A stretch of 64,000 nt of DNA from Ruminococcus sp. (GTDB taxonomy: Bacteria > Bacillota > Clostridia > Oscillospirales > Ruminococcaceae). The notes under the pieces were generated by a model. It had not been told where the DNA came from and did not search any database. It worked only from the letters and a program-made list of their open reading frames with translations. The first letter of the stretch is position 1. Each line of letters starts with the position of its first letter. Location of the stretch: positions 186,001 through 250,000 of the forward strand of contig NZ_JAHZAX010000003.1 in the NCBI RefSeq assembly GCF_019423705.1, read 5' to 3'. Shown piece by piece: positions 24,601-36,778 of this stretch. A program made the translations under genes and the position numbers.

Positions 24601-25205
24601 TGACCGGCAGGGAGATCCTTAAGCTCAGTCTTGAGCTCGTCAGCAAGCTTTTCAAGGTCGATCTCTTCAAGAAGCTCCTTGATAGCTTCTGCGCCCATTC
24701 CGGCTCTGAAATCTTCCTCGTCATACTTCTCGAGCATTTCGTTATAGTCCTTTTCAGTAAGGAGCTGACCCTTTATAAGCTCTGTATTGCCTGGGTCGAT
24801 AACGATATATTTTGTGAAATAAAGAACTTCTTCAAGTCTCTTCTGAGAGATCTCCAGCATCTGACCGATCCTTGAAGGTGTGCCCTTGAAGTACCAGATA
24901 TGTGATACAGGAGCAGCGAGCTCAATGTGACCCATTCTCTCTCTACGAACTTTGGCTCTTGTTACCTCAACGCCGCAGCGCTCGCAGACCTTGCCCTTGA
25001 AGCGGATCTTCTTGTACTTGCCGCAATGACATTCCCAGTCCTTTGAAGGTCCAAAGATCTTTTCGCAGAACAGGCCGTCCTTTTCCGGCTTCTGAGTACG
25101 GTAATTTATTGTTTCAGGTCTTGTTACAACGCCGTATGACCACTCACGGATCTTTTCCGGTGATGCAAGACCGATCTTTATTGATGCAAACTCATTGAAT
25201 TCCAA
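21633..25205 (-). CDS. rpoC: DNA-directed RNA polymerase subunit beta'
   Basis: 1190 residues. Catalytic subunit of RNA polymerase. The N-terminal zinc ribbon (CHCGKYKKIRFKGKVCERCG), the absolutely conserved catalytic NADFDGDQM, and the second zinc site (CGTH ... CQAKHGVCAKCYG) are present. The start codon appears to be TTG at 25205, eight bases after AGAGGG, giving the usual N-terminus (M)EFNEFASIKIGLASP. It follows rpoB by 90 bp. Confidence 0.98.
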   Translation of the reverse strand: MEFNEFASIKIGLASPEKIREWSYGVVTRPETINYRTQKPEKDGLFCEKIFGPSKDWECHCGKYKKIRFKGKVCERCGVEVTRAKVRRERMGHIELAAPVSHIWYFKGTPSRIGQMLEISQKRLEEVLYFTKYIVIDPGNTELIKGQLLTEKDYNEMLEKYDEEDFRAGMGAEAIKELLEEIDLEKLADELKTELKDLPAGQKRIKLLKRLEIVEAFRTSGNRPEWMILEAIPVIPPDIRPMVLLDGGRYATSDLNDLYRRVINRNNRLKKMLELEAPDIIVRNEKRMLQEAVDALIDNGRHGRPVTGPNNRAYKSLSDMLKGKQGRFRQNLLGKRVDYSGRSVIVVGPELKMYQCGLPKEMALELFKPFVMKRLVDTNPSINIKSARKMVDRAKPEVWDALENVIQGHPVMLNRAPTLHRLGIQAFEPILVEGRAIKLHPLVCTAFNADFDGDQMAVHLPISAEAQAEARFLMLAANNLLKPSDGRPVAVPTQDMILGSYYLTLKKDGEPGEGKVFRDVNEALMAYDQHIVSLHAAIKVRITKQIGDKQVSKIIDATVGRLIFNAIIPQNLGFVDRTNSEKQFDLEISFLVKKKQLSDIIDRCIQRHGTTTTSEVLDNIKSLGYKYSTKSAITVAVCDASIPETKKDILAKADALVDKIDKQYKRGYISREEKSKKFIEIWNNATDEVTEALKANLDPYNPINMMADSGARGSINQIRQLAGMRGLIANTSGSTIEMPIRANYREGLNILEYFISSRGARKGLADTALRTADSGYLTRRLVDVSQDVIIRQEDCGTHVGIEIFDIKNGNEMIEPLSERLVGRYLVEDLKDPKTGEMICSRNKLINVHDAEKIVAALEAEGKDSISIRSVLQCQAKHGVCAKCYGANLANGNIVQVGEAVGVISAQSIGEPGTQLTMRTFHTGGIASAEDITQGLPRVEELFESRRPKGAAIITRIDGVVRIEEVKKTKQITVTSMDTENPEQESYAIPYGYKIKVREGQTVTAGEPLTEGSINPADILAVNGPKAVQNYIITEVQKVYRLQGVDINDKHIEVIVRQMMRKVKIDDSGSSYLLPGSLIDRGEVARLNEEIQAQIDAGDENAKLITTVPVLQGITKASSYSDSFLSAASFQETTKALTDAAIRGKTDKLMGLKENVIIGKLIPAGTGMDVYNNVQVVKNESVPTPHTETYI

Positions 25206-25295
25206 CAGCAGTACCCTCTTCCTGTTTAGTTTGGGATCATCTGACAGGATATGTCCCCATATCCCGTCTGCCGATCCTTATATTTACACGTCTAA

Positions 25296-29117
<3,822 letters not shown>

Positions 29118-29226
29118 AGGCTCAATCACTCCTTAATTTATTTGGAAATACATTCAGTTGCTCGTATTTACCCTGTGGTTTTTAGCGGATCTCACGCCAT
29201 TTTTGCCCTAAAAAACAAACAAAAAA

Positions 29227-29298
29227 GGTGTAAAACTCCATTATGATACAGTATACTATTATATAATAATAGCAACCCTTTGTCAAGCGTTTTACACC
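29227..29298 (-). promoter_or_regulatory. rpoBC promoter within an inverted repeat
   Basis: Minus-strand TTGACA (29281-29286), 17-bp spacer, TATAAT (29258-29263). A perfect 10-bp inverted repeat brackets it: GGTGTAAAAC (29227-29236) and GTTTTACACC (29289-29298). In the transcript the downstream arm is followed by TTTTTTGTTTGTTTTTT. The leader to rpoB is about 130 nt. The stretch 29300-29455 is very A+T rich and holds nothing else I can identify. Confidence 0.85.
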
Positions 29299-29455
29299 CT
29301 TAAATTATTCAATTATTAATTTTTCTGCGTTTTAAACAAAAATCGCAGATTTCAACACGTTATCTTCTATAATTACCAATGTGTTATAATATCGTAAATT
29401 TTTATTTAACAAAACAGCTCGTTTGCCAAAATAAAACAATCGAACGAATTGGAAT

Positions 29456-29896
29456 TTAAGACTTTCGTCTGTTCCTTATTGAATAGATAATTGTTATAGT
29501 TAATGTACACAAAATTAAGATATGTAAAATGGTATGGTATACATCAGGTATGTATTTGCCATCTACATCGACCCAATGAATTGTTTCTGAGAAATATTTG
29601 ATCTTACCATCCAATGATCCCATAAATCCACTATTAAAGATAGTATACCATTCGTGACACATAAATTGTATTACAAGCCACATTGACATCCATCCGACAA
29701 CGATCCATTTTCCAATATTTTCTTTAAATATAAACAGTATTATTGTAATCAAATAAATCAAAAAGAGTATACCATCTTCTTTATATGACTTTGTAACTAA
29801 ACATTTGTTATTAAAATACAAACCTGTCATATCAAGAAAAAACCATAATAACAATGCGACCTGTGCAACAATACAATATCTTTTCTTCATCTGCAT
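29456..29896 (-). CDS. Hypothetical four-helix membrane protein
   Basis: 146 residues, not recognised. Four predicted membrane segments (about 7-26, 43-58, 64-80, 121-141) and a short hydrophilic loop (GSLDGKIKYFSETIHWVDVD) between the third and fourth. The ATG at 29896 follows AGGAGAAATGAGG, so translation is plausible. Base composition is clearly more A+T rich than the genes on either side, which suggests recent acquisition. No operon partner is obvious. Confidence 0.6.
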   Translation of the reverse strand: MQMKKRYCIVAQVALLLWFFLDMTGLYFNNKCLVTKSYKEDGILFLIYLITIILFIFKENIGKWIVVGWMSMWLVIQFMCHEWYTIFNSGFMGSLDGKIKYFSETIHWVDVDGKYIPDVYHTILHILILCTLTITIIYSIRNRRKS

Positions 29897-29915
29897 ACCT
29901 CATTTCTCCTATGTA

Positions 29916-31445
29916 TCACCCATTCCAATACTTTCGATCAAGGCTTCGGTACTGCACCGCAAGGGCAATGTGCCGCTTGTCGATGATCTCCGCCCCGTCC
30001 ATATCCGCCGCCGTCCTTGCAACTTTCATAATCTTGTCGTAAGCCCTCGCCGAAAGCCCCAGCTTGTCGAACACATTCTCAAGAAGCTTTGAAGCCTCCG
30101 TTGTCAGCGGACAAACCTCGTGGAGCATATCGGACGTTATGCGGGCGTTGCAAGTAACGTTTGTACCCTTGAAGCGCCTGTTTTGGATATCTCTAGCCTT
30201 CTGCACCCTTTCACGGATAGAAGCCGAGGACTCTTCCTTTGCCGATGATGAAAGGTCGGCGTACTCAACAGGTGCGACTTCCAAATGAATATCAAAACGA
30301 TCAAGCAAAGGCCCTGATATCTTTGAAAGATAGCTCGATACCTGCTTCTGCGAACATATACACTTTCTCGTCGGGTGTCCGTAATATCCGCAAGGGCAAG
30401 GATTCATCGCACCGATGAGCATAAATGAGCAAGGGTATGTTATCGACCCCGAAACCCTCGATATTGTCACCTGCTGATCTTCCAATGGCTGGCGCAAAAT
30501 TTCAAGTGCAGGCCGTGTGAATTCCGCAAGCTCGTCAAGAAAAAGCAAGCCGTTGTGCGCAAGTGATATCTCACCCGGCTTCGGAATAGAGCCGCCTCCG
30601 GCAAGTCCGGCAGGAGAAACAGTATGGTGTGGCGAGCGGAAAGGCCTTGTGGTGATGAGAGGGCTTTCCCTGTCCAAAAGTCCTGCCACAGAATGGATAT
30701 TTGTCGTTTCGATAGACTCCTCAAAAGTCATCGCAGGAAGTATGGAGGGCATACGCTTTGCAAGCATAGATTTTCCCGAACCGGGCGAACCGATCATAAG
30801 TGCGTTATGTCCCCCTGCCGCAGCAACTTCAAGAGCTTTTTTCGCCGCCGACTGCCCTTTTACGTCCGCAAAATCCAGCGACCCGAAAAAGCTTTCCTCC
30901 GAGGGCTTATAAGACAGCGCTGGCACTATCTCGGCTTTCCTTGCGAAATGGAACACCAGCTCCCCGATAGACCTCACGCCGTAAGCCCTTATCCCCTCGA
31001 CGACGGAAGCTTCACGAACGTTGTCAACAGGCACATAAATCTCTTCAAGCCCCATTTTCTGCGCCATTATGGTCATAGGCAAAACGCCCTGAACAGGCCG
31101 AACCTCGCCGCTGAGAGAAAGCTCGCCGATAAAAGCCGCCTTTCTGAGCTGCTCATCATCGACAAAACCCGTCACCCTCAAAAGCGCAACAGCGATAGCA
31201 AGGTCATAGACCGAGCCGGTTTTCTTCACGTCCGCAGGGGCAAGGTTTATCATCACCCTTTTCTGCGGAAAGGTTATGGAACTTGACCGCAGCGCAGAGC
31301 GTATCCTCTCACGGCTCTCCTTGACGGAAGCGTCCGCAAGCCCCACGATATCAAAGGCAGCAATGCCCGTCGAAGCTTCTATCTCGACAGTCACCGCAAA
31401 AGCGTTTAGCCCCAGCAGCCCGAGGCTGTTTATCCTAGCAAACAT
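29916..31445 (-). CDS. YifB/ComM family Mg-chelatase-like AAA+ ATPase
   Basis: 509 residues. N-terminal Lon-like domain (EIEASTGIAAFDIVGLADAS), AAA+ core with Walker A GSPGSGKSM, Walker B GLLFLDELAEF, the zinc-like segment NPCPCGYYGHPTRKCIC, and the C-terminal Mg-chelatase domain. Homologues (ComM) drive branch migration during natural transformation. The ATG at 31445 follows AGGGGAG at seven bases; a longer in-frame start at 31475 lies inside a repeat and is rejected. Confidence 0.92.
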   Translation of the reverse strand: MFARINSLGLLGLNAFAVTVEIEASTGIAAFDIVGLADASVKESRERIRSALRSSSITFPQKRVMINLAPADVKKTGSVYDLAIAVALLRVTGFVDDEQLRKAAFIGELSLSGEVRPVQGVLPMTIMAQKMGLEEIYVPVDNVREASVVEGIRAYGVRSIGELVFHFARKAEIVPALSYKPSEESFFGSLDFADVKGQSAAKKALEVAAAGGHNALMIGSPGSGKSMLAKRMPSILPAMTFEESIETTNIHSVAGLLDRESPLITTRPFRSPHHTVSPAGLAGGGSIPKPGEISLAHNGLLFLDELAEFTRPALEILRQPLEDQQVTISRVSGSITYPCSFMLIGAMNPCPCGYYGHPTRKCICSQKQVSSYLSKISGPLLDRFDIHLEVAPVEYADLSSSAKEESSASIRERVQKARDIQNRRFKGTNVTCNARITSDMLHEVCPLTTEASKLLENVFDKLGLSARAYDKIMKVARTAADMDGAEIIDKRHIALAVQYRSLDRKYWNG

Positions 31446-31469
31446 TGGCTTTCTCCCCTGTACAAAAAA

Positions 31470-31519
31470 TATCATCGCCGCAGGCGATACCTTAATTCCT
31501 CATTCCTCATTCCTCATTC
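31470..31519. repeat. ATCATCGCCGCAGGCGAT + ATTCCTCA repeat
   Basis: ATCGCC-GCA-GGCGAT palindrome followed by ACCTTA and three ATTCCTC units. The same unit in longer form is at 35029-35110. It supplies the last codons (LPNEE, stop) of the neighbouring hydrolase gene. Confidence 0.7.
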
Positions 31520-32454
31520 GGAAGCGTGCTTATAATGTCGAGAAGAAAATCAGCGATATCGTTGTAGACCTCACGGCGGTTCGTCTCGTTCACAAGCTCG
31601 TGGCGAGCGTCCTCGTAAATTTTCATCTCAACGTCGCAGCCGTAAAGCGAAAGCCTGTTGAACACGCTGAGCACGCCCTTGCCATAGCTTCCCACAGGGT
31701 CGGCGCTGCCTGCGATGAGGTATGTGGGCAGCTCTTTCGGGTAGGTCTCGAACCACCTTTCGTTTGTGACATACCAAAGAACTTTCATCAGATTTTCAAA
31801 GCCGTTGAGGGTGAAAATGAAGTTGCATTTCGGGTCGACGGAATATTTTGTCACGATATCTTGGTCACGGGATATCCAGTCGTAATCGGTGACTTTGTCG
31901 GGAATTTTTCTTGTATAAGCGCCGAAAGCCAGCTTATTGACAGCCTTGCTGCGATACTTGTCGCCGTGAAGAGCTTTAAGGCTGTCAACAACAGTCAGCA
32001 GCGCAGGGATACCCTCCATACCGCCGCTAGTTCCGCAGAATATGGCCGCCGTGAGATTTTTGCCGTGCTTAGTGGTAAAAGCTCTTGCGAGGAAGCTTCC
32101 CATACTATGGCCGATAAGAAAATAAGGCAGTTCGGGATAATTCTTCTTCATCATTTTAGTAAGTGTATACATATCCTCGACGGCATTTTCCCAGCCGTGC
32201 TCAGGCGAAAAATAACCCAGTTCGGAATTATCTGAAACGCTGTCGCCGTGGCCTAAGTGGTCGTTGCCGCAGACGACGAAACCAAGGCTGGTAAGAAATT
32301 CCGCAAGGTCGTCATATCGTTCAAAATACTCGCACATTCCGTGAGAAATCTGCACGACGGCTCTGACTGTTCCCACAGGAAATCTGACATAATACGCTAT
32401 TTTATGAAGTCCGTCCGCTGACGGATAAAAGCTTTTGAAATGTGTACAATTCAT
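31507..32454 (-). CDS. Alpha/beta hydrolase (monoacylglycerol lipase-like)
   Basis: 315 residues. Serine hydrolase of the Hydrolase_4 group: oxyanion region ISHGMCEYFERY, DHLGHGDS loop, nucleophile elbow IGHSMGS, acid in AGSADPVG and catalytic His in ARHELVNE. This pattern is shared by monoacylglycerol lipases and lysophospholipases, so a membrane lipid or ester substrate is likely. No signal peptide. AGGAGGTCG precedes the ATG at 32454. The C-terminus is encoded by a dispersed repeat. Confidence 0.9.
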   Translation of the reverse strand: MNCTHFKSFYPSADGLHKIAYYVRFPVGTVRAVVQISHGMCEYFERYDDLAEFLTSLGFVVCGNDHLGHGDSVSDNSELGYFSPEHGWENAVEDMYTLTKMMKKNYPELPYFLIGHSMGSFLARAFTTKHGKNLTAAIFCGTSGGMEGIPALLTVVDSLKALHGDKYRSKAVNKLAFGAYTRKIPDKVTDYDWISRDQDIVTKYSVDPKCNFIFTLNGFENLMKVLWYVTNERWFETYPKELPTYLIAGSADPVGSYGKGVLSVFNRLSLYGCDVEMKIYEDARHELVNETNRREVYNDIADFLLDIISTLPNEE

Positions 32455-32585
32455 TTTTCGACCTCCTGTTTTTTGTGTTTGTTTTACATTATGTATAGTA
32501 TATCACAAAGTTTGCTAATAATCAAGTTTGGCACATAGGGTTTTGGAACATAAAAGACCATCGCCAACGGCGATTCATTCATTTC

Positions 32586-32622
32586 TCACTAAAAAGGGGA
32601 ACGCAACACCCTGCATTCCCCT
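32586..32622 (-). terminator. Terminator of the EF-G-like gene
   Basis: Minus-strand AGGGGAA-TGCA...TGCG-TTCCCCT followed by TTTT. Just beyond lies a degenerate ATCGCC/GGCGAT + ATTCATTC copy of the repeat at 31470 (about 32558-32585). Confidence 0.75.
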
Positions 32623-32646
32623 CTCCATTATCATAATTCTACAAGA

Positions 32647-34728
32647 TCAATCTGCCATAGCATTCTTAGCGATCACATCTGCCACAAGGTTCGCTGGCAA
32701 TGCCTCGTATCTCGCCTTCTCAAAGGTGAACACGCCCTGTCCCTGCGTCATTTGTCTCAAAAGCAATGTGAAATCTGCCATTTCTGACATCGGCACTTCT
32801 GCCACGATCTCCGTCATTCCCTTCTTCTCCGCTGGGTTCATTCCAAGCACTCTGCCCCTTCTCTTGTTGAGCTCGCCCATCATATCGCCCGTGTTCTCGT
32901 CCGGAACAAGCACGCTCAGCGAGCCGATAGGTTCAAGAAGTATCGGTTCTGCCTGCCTCATACCCTCTTTGTATGCAATTGAAGCCGCCATTTTAAACGC
33001 CATTTCCGAGCTGTCAACAGGGTGATACGAGCCGTCAACAAGTATCGCTTTAAGTCCCACAACCGGGAAGCCTGCCAGCACGCCCTTCTTTACGCACTCC
33101 TGCAAGCCCTTTTCAACTGCTGGGAAGAAGTTTTTAGGAACTGCTCCGCCGAATACTTTTTCCTCAAAGATAAGGTCGTCCGATACGCAAGGCTCGAACT
33201 CTATCCAAACATCGCCGTACTGTCCGTGTCCGCCCGACTGCTTCTTGTGTCTGCCTTGAACTTTGACTTTCTTTCTGATAGTCTCACGATAAGATATCTT
33301 CGGCACGGAAGTCTCCACCTCAACGCCGAATGTTCCTGCAAGTCTGCCCACGATAGAGTCAAGGTGCAGTCCGCCAAGTGTGCTGAGTATCATTTCATTT
33401 GTGGACGTATCAAGCTTATAGTCGATAGTCAAGTCCTCTTCCATAAGTCTTGCCATTGATGAAGATATCTTGCTTTCGTCCCCCTGTTTCTTCGCCTTAA
33501 CAGCCATTTTATAGCAAGGCTTCGGGAAGTCCATAGGCGCAAATTTCACAACTCTTGCGCTGTCGCAAATAGTGTCGTTAGTGTTCACGTTCATCTTCAT
33601 CGCAACCACGATATCGCCGCAGCCTGCTTCCGAAACGTCTATCTGCTTCTTGCCCTGAAGCGTCACAAGCTTGCCGACCTTTTCCGTGCTGCCCGTGGTG
33701 GCATTGACAACTTCCTTGTTAGCTGTCAGCTTGCCCGAGAACACCTTTATGTATGACATCTTGCCGACAAATGGATCAGCAACAGTCTTGAAAACAAATG
33801 CGCTCAGCGGATCGCTTTCTGAGCAAGCCACCTCAACAGCTTCTCCGTCAGCCTTTTCGCCGATCATAGCGTCCTTTTCGGAAGGCGGCGGAAGCAGCAA
33901 GTCTATCTCTTTGAGAAGCATATCAACGCCCGAAAGATCTGTGGAAGAAACGCAGGTAACAGGTGTGATAACGCCCGAATTCATACCCTTGTGTATGCCG
34001 TCGATAATCTCTTTCTGCGTGAAAGCCTCACCCGAGAAGAACTTTTCAAAAAGCGCCTCGTCAGTTTCCGCAACGGCTTCTGAAACAGCCTCGATAAGTC
34101 CGTCGATACGATATTCCATTTTCTCGGAAACTTCGGCAGTCGGCATATCAGTCTCAACAGCCTTGCCGTCAACGTATTTATAAGCTTTCATCTCGATGAG
34201 ATTTACATACGAAACGATCTTTCTGTCAGCGATAACAGGCACAACAACAGGACAAACTGTCGGGCCGAATTCAGCCTTTAGCTGCGTGAAAACGTTGTTG
34301 AAGTTTGCGTTATCATCGTCAAGCTTCGTTACAACGAACATCGTCGGCTTGCCCATTTTCTTCGCAAGATCATAAGCCTTGTGCGTGCCGACCCTTACGC
34401 CCGATTTGCCCGAAACTGTTATCATAACGCAGCCGCTTGCAGCAATGCCTTCAACGGCTTCGCCCTCATAATCGAACATACCCGGAGTATCGAGGAGATT
34501 TACCTTGAACTCACCTGTTTCAAGTGATGAAAGCGAGGTGTAGACAGAGCATTTTCTCTTTATCTCCTCAGCCGTGTAGTCAGAAACCGTGTTTCCCTCA
34601 GCGACCTTTCCGAGCCTGTCGGTAGCGCCGCTTTTATATAGCAAAGCTTCAGTCAGCGAGGTCTTGCCTGAACCAGCCTGACCTGCAATGGCGATATTTT
34701 TTATTTTTGTGCTGTCGTAATTTTTCAA
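32647..34728 (-). CDS. Elongation factor G-like paralogue (EF-G2)
   Basis: 693 residues from a TTG at 34728 that follows GGAGAG at six bases; the in-frame ATG at 34785 would add 19 residues unlike EF-G. All five EF-G domains align, but the GTPase is altered: the P-loop is GQAGSGKTS, the switch I RGITI is replaced by RKCSV, the G3 motif is DTPGMFDY (Met in place of the catalytic His), and G4 is TKLD. GTP binding is plausible and canonical hydrolysis doubtful. Such EF-G2 proteins are known in several phyla without a settled role. Confidence 0.88.
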   Translation of the reverse strand: MKNYDSTKIKNIAIAGQAGSGKTSLTEALLYKSGATDRLGKVAEGNTVSDYTAEEIKRKCSVYTSLSSLETGEFKVNLLDTPGMFDYEGEAVEGIAASGCVMITVSGKSGVRVGTHKAYDLAKKMGKPTMFVVTKLDDDNANFNNVFTQLKAEFGPTVCPVVVPVIADRKIVSYVNLIEMKAYKYVDGKAVETDMPTAEVSEKMEYRIDGLIEAVSEAVAETDEALFEKFFSGEAFTQKEIIDGIHKGMNSGVITPVTCVSSTDLSGVDMLLKEIDLLLPPPSEKDAMIGEKADGEAVEVACSESDPLSAFVFKTVADPFVGKMSYIKVFSGKLTANKEVVNATTGSTEKVGKLVTLQGKKQIDVSEAGCGDIVVAMKMNVNTNDTICDSARVVKFAPMDFPKPCYKMAVKAKKQGDESKISSSMARLMEEDLTIDYKLDTSTNEMILSTLGGLHLDSIVGRLAGTFGVEVETSVPKISYRETIRKKVKVQGRHKKQSGGHGQYGDVWIEFEPCVSDDLIFEEKVFGGAVPKNFFPAVEKGLQECVKKGVLAGFPVVGLKAILVDGSYHPVDSSEMAFKMAASIAYKEGMRQAEPILLEPIGSLSVLVPDENTGDMMGELNKRRGRVLGMNPAEKKGMTEIVAEVPMSEMADFTLLLRQMTQGQGVFTFEKARYEALPANLVADVIAKNAMAD

Positions 34729-35004
34729 TGTGATCTCTCCGTTCCAAGCCGCAAACACGGCGTAATAAATTTCGTATACGGTCATCGGCGCAGCAACGCC
34801 ATTTTGCGTTTATATGTACAAGCTACACAAAATATATCAACCGCATAAGATAATTATATACCATTTTCACATAAATATCAATAGTACAAAGCGAAAATCT
34901 TTTCGGAGAAAGTTTTTTCGTTATTATGAACAAATTTTATATGTTTTGCAAAGCACATTGCATAAAACAGCAAGCAGACAACCTAAAGCAAACGAGAGTT
35001 CAAT

Positions 35005-35110
35005 GCGACCGAAGGTCGCAACAAAAAGATCATCGCCGCAGGCGATACCTTCATTCCTCATTCCTCACTCCTCATTCCTCACTATCCTAACGCTCCTCAT
35101 TCCTCACTCA
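35005..35110. repeat. Palindromes plus ATTCCTCA tandem repeats
   Basis: GCGACC-GAA-GGTCGC (35005-35019), then ATCGCC-GCA-GGCGAT and a run of ATTCCTCA/CTCCTCA units to 35110. Same family as 31470-31519. The remaining 34729-35004 stretch has no gene and no clear signal. Confidence 0.65.
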
Positions 35111-35113
35111 GTA

Positions 35114-35142
35114 TTAACGTTTGCGCAACAACTGCATATAAT
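35114..35142 (+). promoter_or_regulatory. Putative dpaAB promoter
   Basis: TTAACG (35114-35119), 17 bp, TATAAT (35137-35142), 30 bp before the ATG. A sporulation (sigma-K-type) promoter would be expected, so this vegetative-looking match is tentative. Confidence 0.4.
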
Positions 35143-35171
35143 TATGTATAACTCTTTCGGAGGGATCAACT

Positions 35172-36029
35172 ATGAACAAAACTGTTTTTCTCTGCGTCGG
35201 CGGAGACGCCAGACAAACATATACAGCCCGTTTCCTCGCCGGCTTCGGCAGGGTCTATACTTACGGTATCGACGATATCGGCGAAAATACTATCCCCCTC
35301 GCTTCGCTGGATATGCTCCACGAAAAAGCCGACGTGCTTGTGCTGCCTATCCTTAAAAGCGACGGGCTGGAGATATCATCGTTCCGTGGCAAAAAAATTT
35401 ATTGCAGCGACGTTTCACCACACCTTGCGAAAAACGCCCTAGTGACAGGCGGTATGCTCCGCCGTGTGCAGATCGAGTATTTCTCATCGCTGGGCTTTGA
35501 CGTCAAGGACTATTATATGCGTGACGAGCTAGTCATACGAAACTGTATACCCACCGCCGAGGGCGCTTTGCAAATCGCTATGCAGGAGCTTGCTTCAACT
35601 ATCGACGGCAGCGAAGTGCTCGTTATCGGCTATGGCAGAGTTGGCAAAGCCTGCGCAAAGCTATTTGACGCAGTTGGCGCTGATACAGTCGTCACGGCAC
35701 GAAAGCTTTCAGCCCTTGCCGAGGCGCAGAACAACGGGCTGGACGCTTTCGCCCTGTCGGAACTTTACGGCAGGATAGCACGCTTTGAGGTGATAATAAA
35801 CACCGTTCCTGCAATGATATTAGATGAAAGTCTGCTGGGTGCTGTATCAAAAAACGCCCTTGTTATCGACCTTGCTTCAAAGCCCGGCGGAGTTGACTTT
35901 GAGGCGGCTTCACGGCTTAATAGGCGTGTTGTCTGGGCGCTTTCGCTGCCCGGAAAGGCTGCGCCGATGACAGGCGGAGAGATAATCGCCCGAGCAGTCG
36001 TGAACATTTTACAGGAAAGGGGAACATAG
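35172..36029 (+). CDS. dpaA: Dipicolinate synthase subunit A
   Basis: 285 residues. With DpaB it makes dipicolinic acid from a lysine-pathway intermediate for loading into the spore core. Rossmann NAD(P) motif VLVIGYGRVGKACA (about 151-164), N-terminal segment VGGDARQTYTARF and C-terminal SLPGKAAPMTGGEIIA are family features. The ATG follows CGGAGGGA. dpaB starts two bases after its stop. Its presence argues that the organism can form spores. Confidence 0.93.
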   Translation: MNKTVFLCVGGDARQTYTARFLAGFGRVYTYGIDDIGENTIPLASLDMLHEKADVLVLPILKSDGLEISSFRGKKIYCSDVSPHLAKNALVTGGMLRRVQIEYFSSLGFDVKDYYMRDELVIRNCIPTAEGALQIAMQELASTIDGSEVLVIGYGRVGKACAKLFDAVGADTVVTARKLSALAEAQNNGLDAFALSELYGRIARFEVIINTVPAMILDESLLGAVSKNALVIDLASKPGGVDFEAASRLNRRVVWALSLPGKAAPMTGGEIIARAVVNILQERGT

Positions 36030-36030
36030 A

Positions 36031-36624
36031 ATGTCACTTGACGACATTAAAATAGGATTTTGTATGACGGGTTCGTTCTGCACCTTTGAAAAGGCGTTCA
36101 AAGCGGCGCAGGAGCTGCGGTCAATGGGCGCAGAGCTGATACCTGTTATGTCATATAATGCGGCGCAGATATCAACACGTTTCGGAAGCGCCGAGGACAA
36201 TGTGAAAAGGCTCGAGGACATCGCAGGGGCAAAGGTCATCACAACTATCGCCGAGGCAGAACCTATCGGGCCGAAAAAAATGTGCGATATTATGCTGATA
36301 GCTCCCTGTACATCAAATACGGCGGCAAAGCTCGCCCTAGGCATTGTGGATACTCCTGCGGCAATGGCTGTAAAAAGTCACCTGCGCAATTCAAGGCCTG
36401 TGCTTGCGGCGATATCCACCAACGACGCCCTTGCAGGCTGTGCAAAGAACATAGGATATCTGCAAAATCTGAAAAATTACTACTTTGTGCCATACGGACA
36501 GGACAGCACCGCAAAAAAGCCATTCTCAATGGTTGCGGACTTTTCGATGATACCGAAAGCTGTGGAAGCCGCCCTTGAAGGCGTTCAGTTGCAGCCTATG
36601 GTGTTCGGGGCTGATAAAGGTTGA
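36031..36624 (+). CDS. dpaB: Dipicolinate synthase subunit B
   Basis: 197-residue flavoprotein-fold subunit of dipicolinate synthase. Typical segments: IGFCMTGSFCTFEKA, SYNAAQISTRFG, EPIGPKKMCDIMLIAPCTSN, FVPYGQD and KPFSMVADFSMIP. It forms an operon with dpaA, separated by one base between stop and ATG. Confidence 0.93.
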   Translation: MSLDDIKIGFCMTGSFCTFEKAFKAAQELRSMGAELIPVMSYNAAQISTRFGSAEDNVKRLEDIAGAKVITTIAEAEPIGPKKMCDIMLIAPCTSNTAAKLALGIVDTPAAMAVKSHLRNSRPVLAAISTNDALAGCAKNIGYLQNLKNYYFVPYGQDSTAKKPFSMVADFSMIPKAVEAALEGVQLQPMVFGADKG

Positions 36625-36668
36625 TCCTACAAAGTGCATAACGAAAAGTAAACGTAGCGTATAACAAG

Positions 36669-36721
36669 CGGGCGACCGCAAATTGTTGTGAGCATTGTCG
36701 AACAACAATTTGCGCCCCTAC
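36669..36721. repeat. Palindromic repeat, GGGCG...CGCCCCTAC family (long form)
   Basis: GGGCG start and CGCCCCTAC end enclose a perfect inner inverted repeat GCAAATTGTTGT/ACAACAATTTGC (36678-36689 and 36702-36713). Confidence 0.6.
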
Positions 36722-36728
36722 CTTATAT

Positions 36729-36764
36729 AAAAAGCTCCTCGGCGATGAACCGAAGAGCTTTTTG
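36729..36764 (-). terminator. Bidirectional terminator between dpaB and glgA
   Basis: AAAAAGCTC(C/T)TCGG...CCGAAGAGCTTTTT stem with T-runs on both strands; serves the convergent dpaAB and glgA genes. Confidence 0.85.
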
Positions 36765-36778
36765 TTATATGCAATATT

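Noticed and set aside
30624..31286. 220-codon plus-strand frame
   Set aside because: Shadow of the comM-like gene.
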